A stretch of DNA of 64,000 nucleotides from Candidatus Poribacteria bacterium (GTDB lineage: Bacteria > Poribacteria > WGA-4E > WGA-3G), in contig JAPPIG010000118.1 of assembly GCA_028820635.1 (NCBI GenBank), forward strand, positions 186,001 to 250,000. The letters are read 5' to 3'. Every line of letters begins with the position of its first letter. Positions within the stretch are counted from its first letter, which is position 1. The position numbers and the translations under genes were made by a program. Below the pieces are notes generated by a model, which saw only the letters and a program-made list of their open reading frames with translations, made no database searches and was not told the origin of the DNA. Positions 46,564-55,418 of this stretch are shown piece by piece.

Positions 46564-47499
46564 GTGTCCAACACAACTACAGCAAGAGAGATGTCTCCAT
46601 CCGAACTTGCGGAATGCAGAGAAAACCTCAAACGTCAGTGGGAAAATCGACAGGTAGACGAGGAATTGCTACAACGCGCATGGACGGTTGCACACCGTCT
46701 TGCTGCGGTACTTTACCAAGATTACGGGGCATCAAAAGTTGCCGTCTTCGGTTCTCTTGCTGAGCGTGAACGTTTCACTAAATACTCCGATATTGATATA
46801 GTTGTATGGGGTGTCTCATATAACAAATGTCTTGATGCGCTTTGGGACACGGAAGGTTTGGGTTCTGAATTTAAAATAGATATCATCAATTTCAAAACTA
46901 TTACCATGTCATTTCGTGAAAGGATTCTTAGCCAAGCCATTCTAATTGATAGAGATGAAACAGACGCTCCTAAAATTATCAGAGAAACGAGTAGTAGTGC
47001 AGACACAGAAACAAGAGAAATTGACGAAGTGAATAGAGAGAAATTGATTCAACGAATTTTTGATGAACGTCAAAAAATAGAGAAAACTGTTGAAAGAATT
47101 GGGAGAGCTTTGGAAAAAATTGATGTGTTGCCTGTTGACGCGCGAGAATTCGTTGAAAGGGCACTTGCTGCAGACCTTGCCGAAGTTTACACTGGTTTTG
47201 AAAAAATCTTTGAGCGGATTGCCAATGAAGTTGACAAGCAAATTCCGAGTGGAGGTCGCTGGCATAACAATTTGCTTACACAGATGGCTGAACGCCGCTC
47301 AGAACGTCCACCCGTAATTTCTGAAGCTACTCGACGTAGATTAAGACGGCTCTTAAGGTTTCGTCATATAGTAAACAATATCTACGGCGATGAATTGATT
47401 TTTGAAAGAGTAGAAAAACACGCAAAGCGGATAGACAAACTTTTTGATAACGTCTCCGAAGAATTAGATGTATTTGCCGCTTTTTTGAACGAAACATAA
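46564..47499 (+). CDS. nucleotidyltransferase (MNT-like) - HepT-like single-chain fusion
   Basis: 'KVAVFGSLAERERFTKYSDIDIVVWG' NTase motif and 'FKIDIINF' third Asp; C-terminal helical region ending 'RLLRFRHIVNNIYGDELIFERVEKHAKRID', HepT-like. Confidence 0.75.
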   Translation: MSNTTTAREMSPSELAECRENLKRQWENRQVDEELLQRAWTVAHRLAAVLYQDYGASKVAVFGSLAERERFTKYSDIDIVVWGVSYNKCLDALWDTEGLGSEFKIDIINFKTITMSFRERILSQAILIDRDETDAPKIIRETSSSADTETREIDEVNREKLIQRIFDERQKIEKTVERIGRALEKIDVLPVDAREFVERALAADLAEVYTGFEKIFERIANEVDKQIPSGGRWHNNLLTQMAERRSERPPVISEATRRRLRRLLRFRHIVNNIYGDELIFERVEKHAKRIDKLFDNVSEELDVFAAFLNET

Positions 47500-47505
47500 G
47501 GCAAC

Positions 47506-49449
47506 ATGAAAGAAAATGAACAGTTGAAATTGAACGGAGTCACATGGAAATCTGTCGTTATAACACTTGTATTGATTCCGTTTAATTTCTACTGGATCAT
47601 CGCCGGTGAAGTTGGTCTTGTCGGCTATGCGCTGAATACTTACGCTGTCCCGTTTTACAACGTTGTTTTCGTTGTTTTCACATTTACCCTAATCAATCTT
47701 GCCGTTCGATATACGTCCCGCATCCGCCTGTTCACTGATGCGGAACTTCTCACCATCTACATTCTGCTTAGCACCGCATGCGCCTTCCCTTCCATAACCT
47801 TAATGACGATCCTCGTCACGACTGTCGGACACGTCTTCTGGTTCGCAACCCCCGAAAACGAATGGAAACAACTCTTTTGGGATTACCTGCCGAGGTGGCT
47901 TCTTGTAGACGACCCGAAAGCACTGGCAGGATATTACACCGGTGCATCTAATCTCTCAACGCTGGAGATTGTTAGCGTGTGGATAGTACCAATCCTATCT
48001 TGGACGCTGTTTATAACTGTCCTTATCCTTGTGATGTTGTGTATCAACGTCATCTTACGGAAACAGTGGGTAGAGCGCGAACGACTCGCATATCCTATCA
48101 CACAGATTGCCTTTCATGTTACACATAACACAAAATCGCTGTTCTCGCACCGCATCATGTGGATCGGTTTTGGGATTGCAGCATCCATCGCAATTCTCAA
48201 CGGTTTCAGTTTCCTATACCCGACAATACCTTCGCTACCGATTAAGCGCGTCGGTGGGTGGCGTGGATTTGGACATCTGTTCACAGAAAAGCCGTGGAAC
48301 GCTATCGGTGGTATCAGTATGTCCTACTATCCATTTGTAATTGGATTAGGGTTGTTGATGCCGCTTGATCTTTCATTCTCCAGTTGGTTTTTCTTCTTTT
48401 TTTATAAAGCACAATTAGTATTCTCAAGTGCCGTTGGATTGTCCAGTCTCCCTGGATTTCCATATATTGATAGACAATGTTTCGGTGCTGCCATCGGGAT
48501 TTTCGTCTCCGTGTTAGTATTGAACCTGCGCCATTTTCGGGGTGTATTCCGTATCGCGCGGCACCGCACAGGTGAAGATTCTGCCGAACCCATTTCGTAC
48601 AGACTTGCACTGTGGGGTATTGTTGGTGGACTCGCCATCCTCTTTATCTTTTCTAAACGTATTGGCATGTCGCTATGGCTGATACCATTGTTTTTTGCTA
48701 TCTATTTCATTGTCGTTCTGGTATTGACACGGATGCGTGCTGAGCAAGGATTTCCCGTGCATGCGATGGAGAACATGCCGAATCATCATATCCTCATTGA
48801 TAGCTTCGGCACACGTATGTTAGGCACAAATAATCTTGTTGCTTTGACACTTTACCGTTGGTTCAATCGGAGTTATACGAGCAACCCAATGCCACATCAG
48901 TTAGAAGGATTTAAATTATCGGAACGTTCCGCTATTGCACCGAGGCGATTGTTCTTCGCGCTACTTGGCGTTTCGGCATTCGCCGCAATTATGGTATTCG
49001 GTGTTATTCTCTATCTCTACTACACGTATGGTGCTTTGAATATGAGTGGAAGCAGCAGTTGGAACATAGGTTTTGGTGAACGTGTGTTCAGCGGACTTCA
49101 ACGTTGGCTCTACTATCCTATCGAACCGAATTTCTATACAACTGGTGGTATCGTTTTCGGTTTACTCTTTTCGACGTGTCTGATGTTTATGCGGGCGCGG
49201 TTTTTCTGGTGGCCTTTTCATCCGATCGGGTTTGTCGTCTCAAGCGACTGGGGCATGCGGTATTTGTGGAGTTGTATGTTGGTGAGTTCCATCGTGAAAT
49301 GGTCTGTCTTGAAAATCGGTGGTCCGCGGGCATCTCAGCAACTGGTGATGTTTGCTGTTGGGTTGATGTTAGGCGATTTTACTGTCGGTGGTATTTGGAG
49401 TCTTATTAGTGTTGTGACGCAGCAGCCGATGTATAATTTTTGGCCATAA
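47506..49449 (+). CDS. polytopic membrane protein (DUF6785/6784-like), paralog of 24928..26838
   Basis: 647 aa with many TM segments; shared 'RKQWVERERLAYPITQIAFHV' and 'FATPENEW'. Confidence 0.8.
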   Translation: MKENEQLKLNGVTWKSVVITLVLIPFNFYWIIAGEVGLVGYALNTYAVPFYNVVFVVFTFTLINLAVRYTSRIRLFTDAELLTIYILLSTACAFPSITLMTILVTTVGHVFWFATPENEWKQLFWDYLPRWLLVDDPKALAGYYTGASNLSTLEIVSVWIVPILSWTLFITVLILVMLCINVILRKQWVERERLAYPITQIAFHVTHNTKSLFSHRIMWIGFGIAASIAILNGFSFLYPTIPSLPIKRVGGWRGFGHLFTEKPWNAIGGISMSYYPFVIGLGLLMPLDLSFSSWFFFFFYKAQLVFSSAVGLSSLPGFPYIDRQCFGAAIGIFVSVLVLNLRHFRGVFRIARHRTGEDSAEPISYRLALWGIVGGLAILFIFSKRIGMSLWLIPLFFAIYFIVVLVLTRMRAEQGFPVHAMENMPNHHILIDSFGTRMLGTNNLVALTLYRWFNRSYTSNPMPHQLEGFKLSERSAIAPRRLFFALLGVSAFAAIMVFGVILYLYYTYGALNMSGSSSWNIGFGERVFSGLQRWLYYPIEPNFYTTGGIVFGLLFSTCLMFMRARFFWWPFHPIGFVVSSDWGMRYLWSCMLVSSIVKWSVLKIGGPRASQQLVMFAVGLMLGDFTVGGIWSLISVVTQQPMYNFWP

Positions 49450-49537
49450 GGGAGAAACGCGCCCACATGTTATTTTAATTTAGAGCATTTTAATTTGAGA
49501 AATCGTTAGAAAGGTGCTATAATTGCGATAATTAACG

Positions 49538-49833
49538 ATGAACACAGAAAAGAACCAATTTCAGCAATTCGGATTATGTCTTAATAACGAAGGATACGCT
49601 GCTTCTCTTGAAGTAGGAAAAGTCTATCGTATCATTCCTGACGATAAAGCAGCGGTTCACGGCTATATTCGTGTAATAGATGAAGCGGTGAGGTTATGCA
49701 TACACTGCTAAACCGTTTTCACCTAATTCAACTTTCTATTGATGTTGAAAAGGCGTTGTTGTTGCTTCGCATATTTTCCGATGAACTCGAAAATCAACGC
49801 TTGGAAAAGCATAAAGTTTTGTTGGTTGAATAA
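49538..49833 (+). pseudogene. frameshifted small conserved protein gene
   Basis: Frame 1 'MNTEKNQFQQFGLCLNNEGYAASLEVGKVYRIIPDDKAAVHGYIRVIDEA' runs to a stop at 49709. A shifted frame continues 'ESGEVMHTLLNRFHLIQLSIDVEKALL', restoring a pattern I recall as GYIRVIDESGE...F..I.L...VEKAL. Confidence 0.5.
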
Positions 49834-50001
49834 AGGGCGAAAATCTGATAATATTTTTCTAAGCAGAGAAGGAGGTCCATTTTATATTCCTTTCAAAAAA
49901 AAATTTAGTATTTTGAAAGGATACCTGCTTTTCGTCTCTAAAGTTCTAAAAATTGTCCAAACTTTAGTAAATTTGACAGGACTAAGTAAAAGGATATTCG
50001 A

Positions 50002-50322
50002 ATGTCTACAAAGAAAAAATTAACCACAGTTTTTGAGATCTCAATAGAGAACCATGAATTACTCATAAATTACGAAGAGATAGTTAATGAGATACCATCA
50101 ACTTTTAAAAATGAATATGAAGAGGTGGTAGAAAAGGGTTTTCCCATAAAGATCTGTTTGGATGATCTAATTTCTCGGTGTGATTCAAACCAAGAAATTC
50201 GAGATTACATTTATGAGGAAGTGGACGTTAGAGTCCTTTCCATGGTCAACAATCTACTGAGCGCAGCAAGTGCAAAAATGGTGAGCGAATATGAAAAAAA
50301 CTCCGAGTCTAAAACTATATAA
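50002..50322 (+). CDS. hypothetical protein
   Basis: 106 aa ORF, RBS-like 'aaaaggat' upstream. Confidence 0.5.
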   Translation: MSTKKKLTTVFEISIENHELLINYEEIVNEIPSTFKNEYEEVVEKGFPIKICLDDLISRCDSNQEIRDYIYEEVDVRVLSMVNNLLSAASAKMVSEYEKNSESKTI

Positions 50323-50359
50323 TCTTCATACTCTAACTGTGAAAAAGGAGGTGTTTAAA

Positions 50360-50590
50360 ATGCCCAAAAGAGTTGTAGATGCACAAGCAGACAGTGATGG
50401 TGATATTACTGCCATCCGTTTAGAGGGAAACACAATCTTCACTCCGTTGAATACTGCCATCAGAATGGCAGAACGTGGGCAAATCGAAAATGTTCATGTC
50501 GCTCACACTGGTGCGGGCAGAGCTTATTTACGGACTAACCCCAACGGGAAGGAAAAAGACAATCTTGATTACCTGGCGGGTGACCGCTAA
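50360..50590 (+). CDS. DUF3892-like small protein
   Basis: 'DSDGDITAIRLEGNTIFTPLNTAIRMAERGQIENVHVAHTGAGRAYLRTNPNGKEKDNLDYL'; strong RBS aaaaaggaggtg before ATG 50360. Confidence 0.75.
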   Translation: MPKRVVDAQADSDGDITAIRLEGNTIFTPLNTAIRMAERGQIENVHVAHTGAGRAYLRTNPNGKEKDNLDYLAGDR

Positions 50591-50762
50591 GGTTGACTTA
50601 ATTGTAGAGCGAGATCTCTGTGCCTCGTAATGTCTCATGAACAGTAACAACGGGCAGGGACAAGGTCCTGCCCTTACGATAAAGGTTGCATTCTCTGAAA
50701 CAAACCTTATTCATGATTTTTTGAGATAGACTGTAGTTTCTGCCCCAAATTAGGAAAAAACA

Positions 50763-51380
50763 ATGAATCAACTATTCCCTGAAAATCCAAACAAAGTAGA
50801 AGAAATTTTAATCAAGGATGGAGAATTACGCCTCTATCCTAACCTATTCTCACCTGAAGAAAGCAAGGTATTTTTTATACAATTAAAAGACAAAATCAAA
50901 TGGAAACAGGAAAAAATTAAAATACATGGTAAAACTATCCCTGTACCTCGGTTAACCGCTTGGTTTGGGGATGCAGGAAAAACATATATGTACTCAGGGA
51001 TTACCGTTGAACCTGAATCTTGGACACCAACATTATTAAAAATTAAAAGCAAAATTGAAGAGGTATCAAATGTAACATTCAACAGTGTTTTACTCAATTT
51101 CTACCGAAACGAACGAGATAGCGTCTCTTGGCATAGCGACGACGAACCGGAATTGGGCAAGAACCCTATAATTGGCTCGGTGAGTTTTGGTGATGTCAGG
51201 ACGTTTCAATTAAAACACAAAACAGACAAAACCTCAAAAATAAACAAAGACTTGCCAGATGGTAGTTATCTTGAAATGGCTGGAAGTACACAACACCATT
51301 GGCTGCATCAAATACCAAAACGGACTCGTAAAATAGGTCCAAGAATAAATTTAACTTTTAGAATCATCCAAAAGATATAA
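50763..51380 (+). CDS. AlkB-like 2OG-Fe(II) oxygenase
   Basis: 'RLTAWFGDAGKTYMYSG', 'NSVLLNFYRNERDSVSWHSDDEPELGKNPIIGSVSFGDVRTFQLK', 'QHHWLHQIPKR...GPRINLTFR', AlkB family motifs. Confidence 0.92.
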   Translation: MNQLFPENPNKVEEILIKDGELRLYPNLFSPEESKVFFIQLKDKIKWKQEKIKIHGKTIPVPRLTAWFGDAGKTYMYSGITVEPESWTPTLLKIKSKIEEVSNVTFNSVLLNFYRNERDSVSWHSDDEPELGKNPIIGSVSFGDVRTFQLKHKTDKTSKINKDLPDGSYLEMAGSTQHHWLHQIPKRTRKIGPRINLTFRIIQKI

Positions 51381-51382
51381 CT

Positions 51383-52453
51383 ATGGCTCAAAATAATTTT
51401 CTTCCTGCCAAAGTCTTTCCGGCGATCTATTCAGGGTATAACGACCTTCTTAATGGAATCTATTCAGAGTGGGGGTTAGATTCTTACGCAGAAAAACTAA
51501 CCTTTCTGCAGACACTGCAAGATTCCGTTAAAGAACTATGGAATGAATACCAAAAGACAGAAATTTCGCCGAACTACCGAAGACATGATTACCAAATAGT
51601 ATACTTGCTCAGATACTTCTTCCCTCATTCCTTAGTTGTCCCAGCTATCTTAGATTCTCTCTGGAACAGAGATGAATTCTCCGAAAAACTTTCCGCTTTG
51701 TTCGAATGGAGATATTTCCATGTTTTTCGGGATGAATGTTGCCATCACTACCTTAACAATAGACTTTTGACCACCTCTTTTTTCGGATGCGGACCCTGTC
51801 CAGAACTCTACGGACTCATGCATTATTTGGGAAATAGGGAATCTCGGATTACCAGAATCTCCTCTGCTATGTTTGACATTGAACCTACTATTAAGGACTC
51901 AGAAACGCTTCCTGTGATAGTGAACGACCACCTAGAATGTCCCGGTTGGGAATACAGTAAAGTTATTACCTTTGAACAACTATTACATCAAGTACAGAAG
52001 CCTCGTTTGTACAAATTTACTGATTTTGAATCAGACATTGCAGCAGAAGATGGCAATTTTTTGCATCCGACTTCAGAGAAGTGGGTAAAAAATTCTAACT
52101 TGATAGTTTCCCAATTCTGTTTAAATGAAATACCTACTCCAAGGCATGGACAACTTAAAACCAACCTGATGCACGTATTGAATATAATGGAACCTGGGGC
52201 ATTAATGCTGATTGTTGAACGACAGGGGTATGTTGAGGAATTGCTTGAAGACCTTCACGATCAATTAAGCATCAAATTCAGCGACAGCATACAAATGTGC
52301 CGTGAATCCTATAATCAACTAAACCTAAGAGATCTCAATAATCACCATATTCCTGAAGAAATAGTACATAATTTATTTTTGCGAATTCAAGACAACGGGA
52401 CCTGGCTAGCTAACAAGGTTGACTATCATTGGTTGGCCATATTCAAATACTAA
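51383..52453 (+). CDS. putative SAM-dependent methyltransferase-like protein, adjacent to alkB-like gene
   Basis: 'TTSFFGCGPCPELYGLMHYLG' Gly-rich motif-I-like loop and 'NLIVSQFCLNEIP' motif-IV-like strand; 2-nt gap from the preceding stop codon. Confidence 0.55.
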   Translation: MAQNNFLPAKVFPAIYSGYNDLLNGIYSEWGLDSYAEKLTFLQTLQDSVKELWNEYQKTEISPNYRRHDYQIVYLLRYFFPHSLVVPAILDSLWNRDEFSEKLSALFEWRYFHVFRDECCHHYLNNRLLTTSFFGCGPCPELYGLMHYLGNRESRITRISSAMFDIEPTIKDSETLPVIVNDHLECPGWEYSKVITFEQLLHQVQKPRLYKFTDFESDIAAEDGNFLHPTSEKWVKNSNLIVSQFCLNEIPTPRHGQLKTNLMHVLNIMEPGALMLIVERQGYVEELLEDLHDQLSIKFSDSIQMCRESYNQLNLRDLNNHHIPEEIVHNLFLRIQDNGTWLANKVDYHWLAIFKY

Positions 52454-52508
52454 CATAGTAATGAACTAGATCCTTAAGGGACGGATCAGAACAAACTTTC
52501 ATAGAATT

Positions 52509-52543
52509 GGGACGGAAACAGAAGGTTACTCCGTCTCTTTTTT
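52509..52543 (+). terminator. Rho-independent terminator, repeat copy 1
   Basis: GGGACGGA-N13-TCCGTCTC TTTTTT, followed by CTTGCACACTAAACC. Confidence 0.75.
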
Positions 52544-52866
52544 CTTGCACACTAAACCGTTCCTTCCCATACTCTAATAAAGTTTAGACAATTTATGTGC
52601 TATTCAATTGACTTCCAAATTTCACTTTGAAAAATCGATACAAGTGTGCTAAATTAAACTTGCTAATCACCCTAAATCTGGCTATAGGAGCGTTGAGCAT
52701 GCACCCGCTCCAGATTGTCTCTATGAGAAATTGACACGGCAAGCACAAGCGCCCGGAATTTCTCTTGGAATTTGACTTGAAAGCGGTTTTGAAATATGTT
52801 AAGATCAGAATAGCACAAACAGAAAATCGGAGGATTAAATTTCGTTGTTGAAAAAGCAGTGGCCTT

Positions 52867-53058
52867 ATGCCAAAACCGAGTACCTCCAAAGAATATGTAT
52901 CAAAATTCATAAAACCTGATATGCTTGACCAGGATAACACAGTATCAGATACCGATGTGTCTCCTTCCCTCAAAAAAGAGGGAGGACCTGTCCCACCGCC
53001 AAAATGGACGCTTGAACAACTTCTTGCAACATACCAGAACCAGAGTTCAAAGTGTTGA
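52867..53058 (+). CDS. small hypothetical protein
   Basis: 63 aa ORF with 'ggagg' about 35 nt upstream; no recognised domain. Confidence 0.3.
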   Translation: MPKPSTSKEYVSKFIKPDMLDQDNTVSDTDVSPSLKKEGGPVPPPKWTLEQLLATYQNQSSKC

Positions 53059-53240
53059 AATCTAATTCTTCCGAGGAAGTGGATACAGGAAAACCGGTAG
53101 GCAAGGAGGTATGGTAAATTTGCAATGAATGATGAACAACCTATCCGAGCACGCGAAACCTCATAAGACTTGAGGTGTTATAAAATCTTAATAAGAAAGT
53201 TTGTTCAGATATTGAAAACAGAACATATTTCTAAGCAATA

Positions 53241-53277
53241 GAGATGGGATTTCAAGAAAACAACCTATCTCTTTTTT
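53241..53277 (+). terminator. Rho-independent terminator-like hairpin, repeat copy 2
   Basis: GAGATGGG-N15-CCTATCTC TTTTTT, followed by ATTGCACGCTAAACC. Confidence 0.65.
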
Positions 53278-53328
53278 ATTGCACGCTAAACCATCTCATG
53301 CTATCCTAATTTCTAAGGAGATAGCAAT

Positions 53329-54225
53329 ATGCCGCAGCCCACAGATACCCATCGCACAACGAAAGACCTATCACCAGAGGAATTAAAGGAATATCGCCTC
53401 CGCCTTGATGAGCAATTTCAAAATAGGAAGGTAGATGAGGCATTGCTGCAACGCGCATGGCACACTGCACATCGGATTGCAGCGATGCTATATAATGATT
53501 TCGGTGCAACACAAGTTGCTGTATTCGGGTCGCTTGCTCAACAAAATTTGTTCTCAAAATGGTCGGATATAGATATTGCTGTCTGGGGCATTTCGAATGA
53601 CAAATTTCTCCGCGCATCATCAATAATATCGGACATCAGCGGATTGTTCAAAGTTGACGTAGTTGATTTTGAAAGTTGTAAAGGATTGCTTCGTGAACGA
53701 ATTCAGAGTCAACTTATTCCTATTGAAAAAGGAGTAATTTACGAAGTGGACAGAAGCGCTCTTATTCAACGTATTTCTGATGAAGAAAATAAAATAGAAG
53801 AAACAATAATAAAAATAGCAGAGAGATTGGAAAAAATTAGAACTGCCCCTGTTGAGTATAGAGAAGAGATAAAAACGACAATTGCTAAAAATCTTGTTGA
53901 TTGTTACCGAGGTATAGAGAACATTTTTAGACGAATTGCGCTGGATGTTGACCTACGTATGCCCGATGGAAGTAGGTGGCATAAAGAATTACTTGTTCAG
54001 ATGGCAGCGCCACAAGATGAACGACAACCTGTGATTTCTCAAGAGACGTTTGAACTGCTGCAGGAACTTTTAGAATTTCGTCACGTTTTCAATAATATCT
54101 ATGAAGAAGAACTGGTTTACGAAAGAACCGAGAGAAATGCAAAGCAGATTAGTGAGTTGTTTAATACTCTCTCTGAAGAACTGGATACCTTTGTTGCTTA
54201 CCTAAAGAAACAGGAAAATGACTGA
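53329..54225 (+). CDS. nucleotidyltransferase (MNT-like) - HepT-like single-chain fusion (paralog of 46564..47499)
   Basis: 'QVAVFGSLAQQNLFSKWSDIDIAVWG', 'FKVDVVDF'; C-terminal 'LLEFRHVFNNIYEEELVYERTERNAKQI'. Confidence 0.75.
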   Translation: MPQPTDTHRTTKDLSPEELKEYRLRLDEQFQNRKVDEALLQRAWHTAHRIAAMLYNDFGATQVAVFGSLAQQNLFSKWSDIDIAVWGISNDKFLRASSIISDISGLFKVDVVDFESCKGLLRERIQSQLIPIEKGVIYEVDRSALIQRISDEENKIEETIIKIAERLEKIRTAPVEYREEIKTTIAKNLVDCYRGIENIFRRIALDVDLRMPDGSRWHKELLVQMAAPQDERQPVISQETFELLQELLEFRHVFNNIYEEELVYERTERNAKQISELFNTLSEELDTFVAYLKKQEND

Positions 54226-55375
54226 ACAAACACTTCTGCAACAGATCAACGACTTTTGCCGACTACTCCGAAAGATGAACGTAAAAGTTACCACAACTAA
54301 TCAACTCAGTTGGTGTAACAGTGTTCAGTTGATAGACATTGGCGAGCGGGAAACGTTTTATCACACAGCACGAACAAATCTAATTGCTAACCAAGCAGAC
54401 AAAGAAACGTTTGACTTAGCTTTCAACTTGTTTTGGCGGTATCCGCGTCCCGAATTCCAAGCTGTTGATACGGAAGGCGACGAACCTGAACCTTCTACCT
54501 TACAAGACCTCTACCATGCTGATAACGAAGAGAACATATTTGATCAATGGTTGGATTTTGAGGAAGAAGACGATGAGGAGGGACAAGAAGATGACCCTAT
54601 CGCTTATAGTGTAGAGGAAGTTCTCACCCGGAAAGATTTCAGTGAGTTTACTACGGAGGATATGGAAAAGGCACGGGATATAGTCGCAAAATTGGCGGCG
54701 GTATTGGCAACAAGATTAAGTAGACGAAAGGTTATTAGCAAAAAAGGTAAGGTTATTGACTTCCGAAGAAGTTGGCGTAGGAGTCTTGCACATGGCGGCG
54801 AACCGATTGAATTGATGCGGAAACAACAGAAAATCAAAAAGACGAAAATTTTGCTCCTGTGTGATGTAAGCGGATCTATGGATTGTTATGCAAAATTCCT
54901 AATACAATTTATCTACGGTATGCAACAGGAATTGAGAGAAGTAGAAGTCGCAGTCTTCAGTACACATCTGACGAATATTACGGGGCTGCTCCGGCGTAAA
55001 GGCTTGGCGGAGGGATTAAATGAAGTCGCGAACGTCGTTCCAGATTGGTCAGGTGGGACAAAAATAGGCGAAAGTTTGTTAGAATTCTATCGGCAATTTG
55101 CCACGTCTTTTTCAGCATATCGAACAGTGGTAATCCTTATCAGTGATGGATGGGATAGAGGGGATGCAGATTTGCTTCGTCGATCTATGGAGATGCTACA
55201 TCGGCATGCATACAAACTGATTTGGCTCAATCCATTGCTCGGTAGCGACACCTATCAACCAATCTGTCGAGGTATTCGCACGGCACTACCTTATGTGGAC
55301 TATTTTCTTCCTGCACACAATTTGGAAAGTCTGGCACAGTTGACAAAGGTATTGATCCCACTCTGGGCAAAATGA
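54218..55375 (+). CDS. VWA domain-containing CoxE-like protein
   Basis: MIDAS 'LLLCDVSGSMDCYAKFLIQFIYGMQQ', 'DWSGGTKIGESLLEF', 'VVILISDGWDRGD'; overlaps previous CDS by 8 nt (ATGACTGA). Confidence 0.88.
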   Translation: MTEQTLLQQINDFCRLLRKMNVKVTTTNQLSWCNSVQLIDIGERETFYHTARTNLIANQADKETFDLAFNLFWRYPRPEFQAVDTEGDEPEPSTLQDLYHADNEENIFDQWLDFEEEDDEEGQEDDPIAYSVEEVLTRKDFSEFTTEDMEKARDIVAKLAAVLATRLSRRKVISKKGKVIDFRRSWRRSLAHGGEPIELMRKQQKIKKTKILLLCDVSGSMDCYAKFLIQFIYGMQQELREVEVAVFSTHLTNITGLLRRKGLAEGLNEVANVVPDWSGGTKIGESLLEFYRQFATSFSAYRTVVILISDGWDRGDADLLRRSMEMLHRHAYKLIWLNPLLGSDTYQPICRGIRTALPYVDYFLPAHNLESLAQLTKVLIPLWAK

Positions 55376-55418
55376 ATGGTCTCTACAAACCATTAGAAAT
55401 TAGCAAGGAATTCTAACT

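Noticed and set aside
49739-50023. 94-aa ORF 49739..50023 (MMLKRRCCCFAYF...)
   Set aside because: Starts inside the frameshifted small gene in the wrong frame and runs through AT-rich intergenic sequence into the start of the next gene.
46564-54225. Claiming the NTase-HepT fusions as an active toxin-antitoxin system
   Set aside because: The catalytic His position of the HepT motif appears to be Asn in both copies, so toxin activity is not supported; reported instead as a possible repurposed switch.
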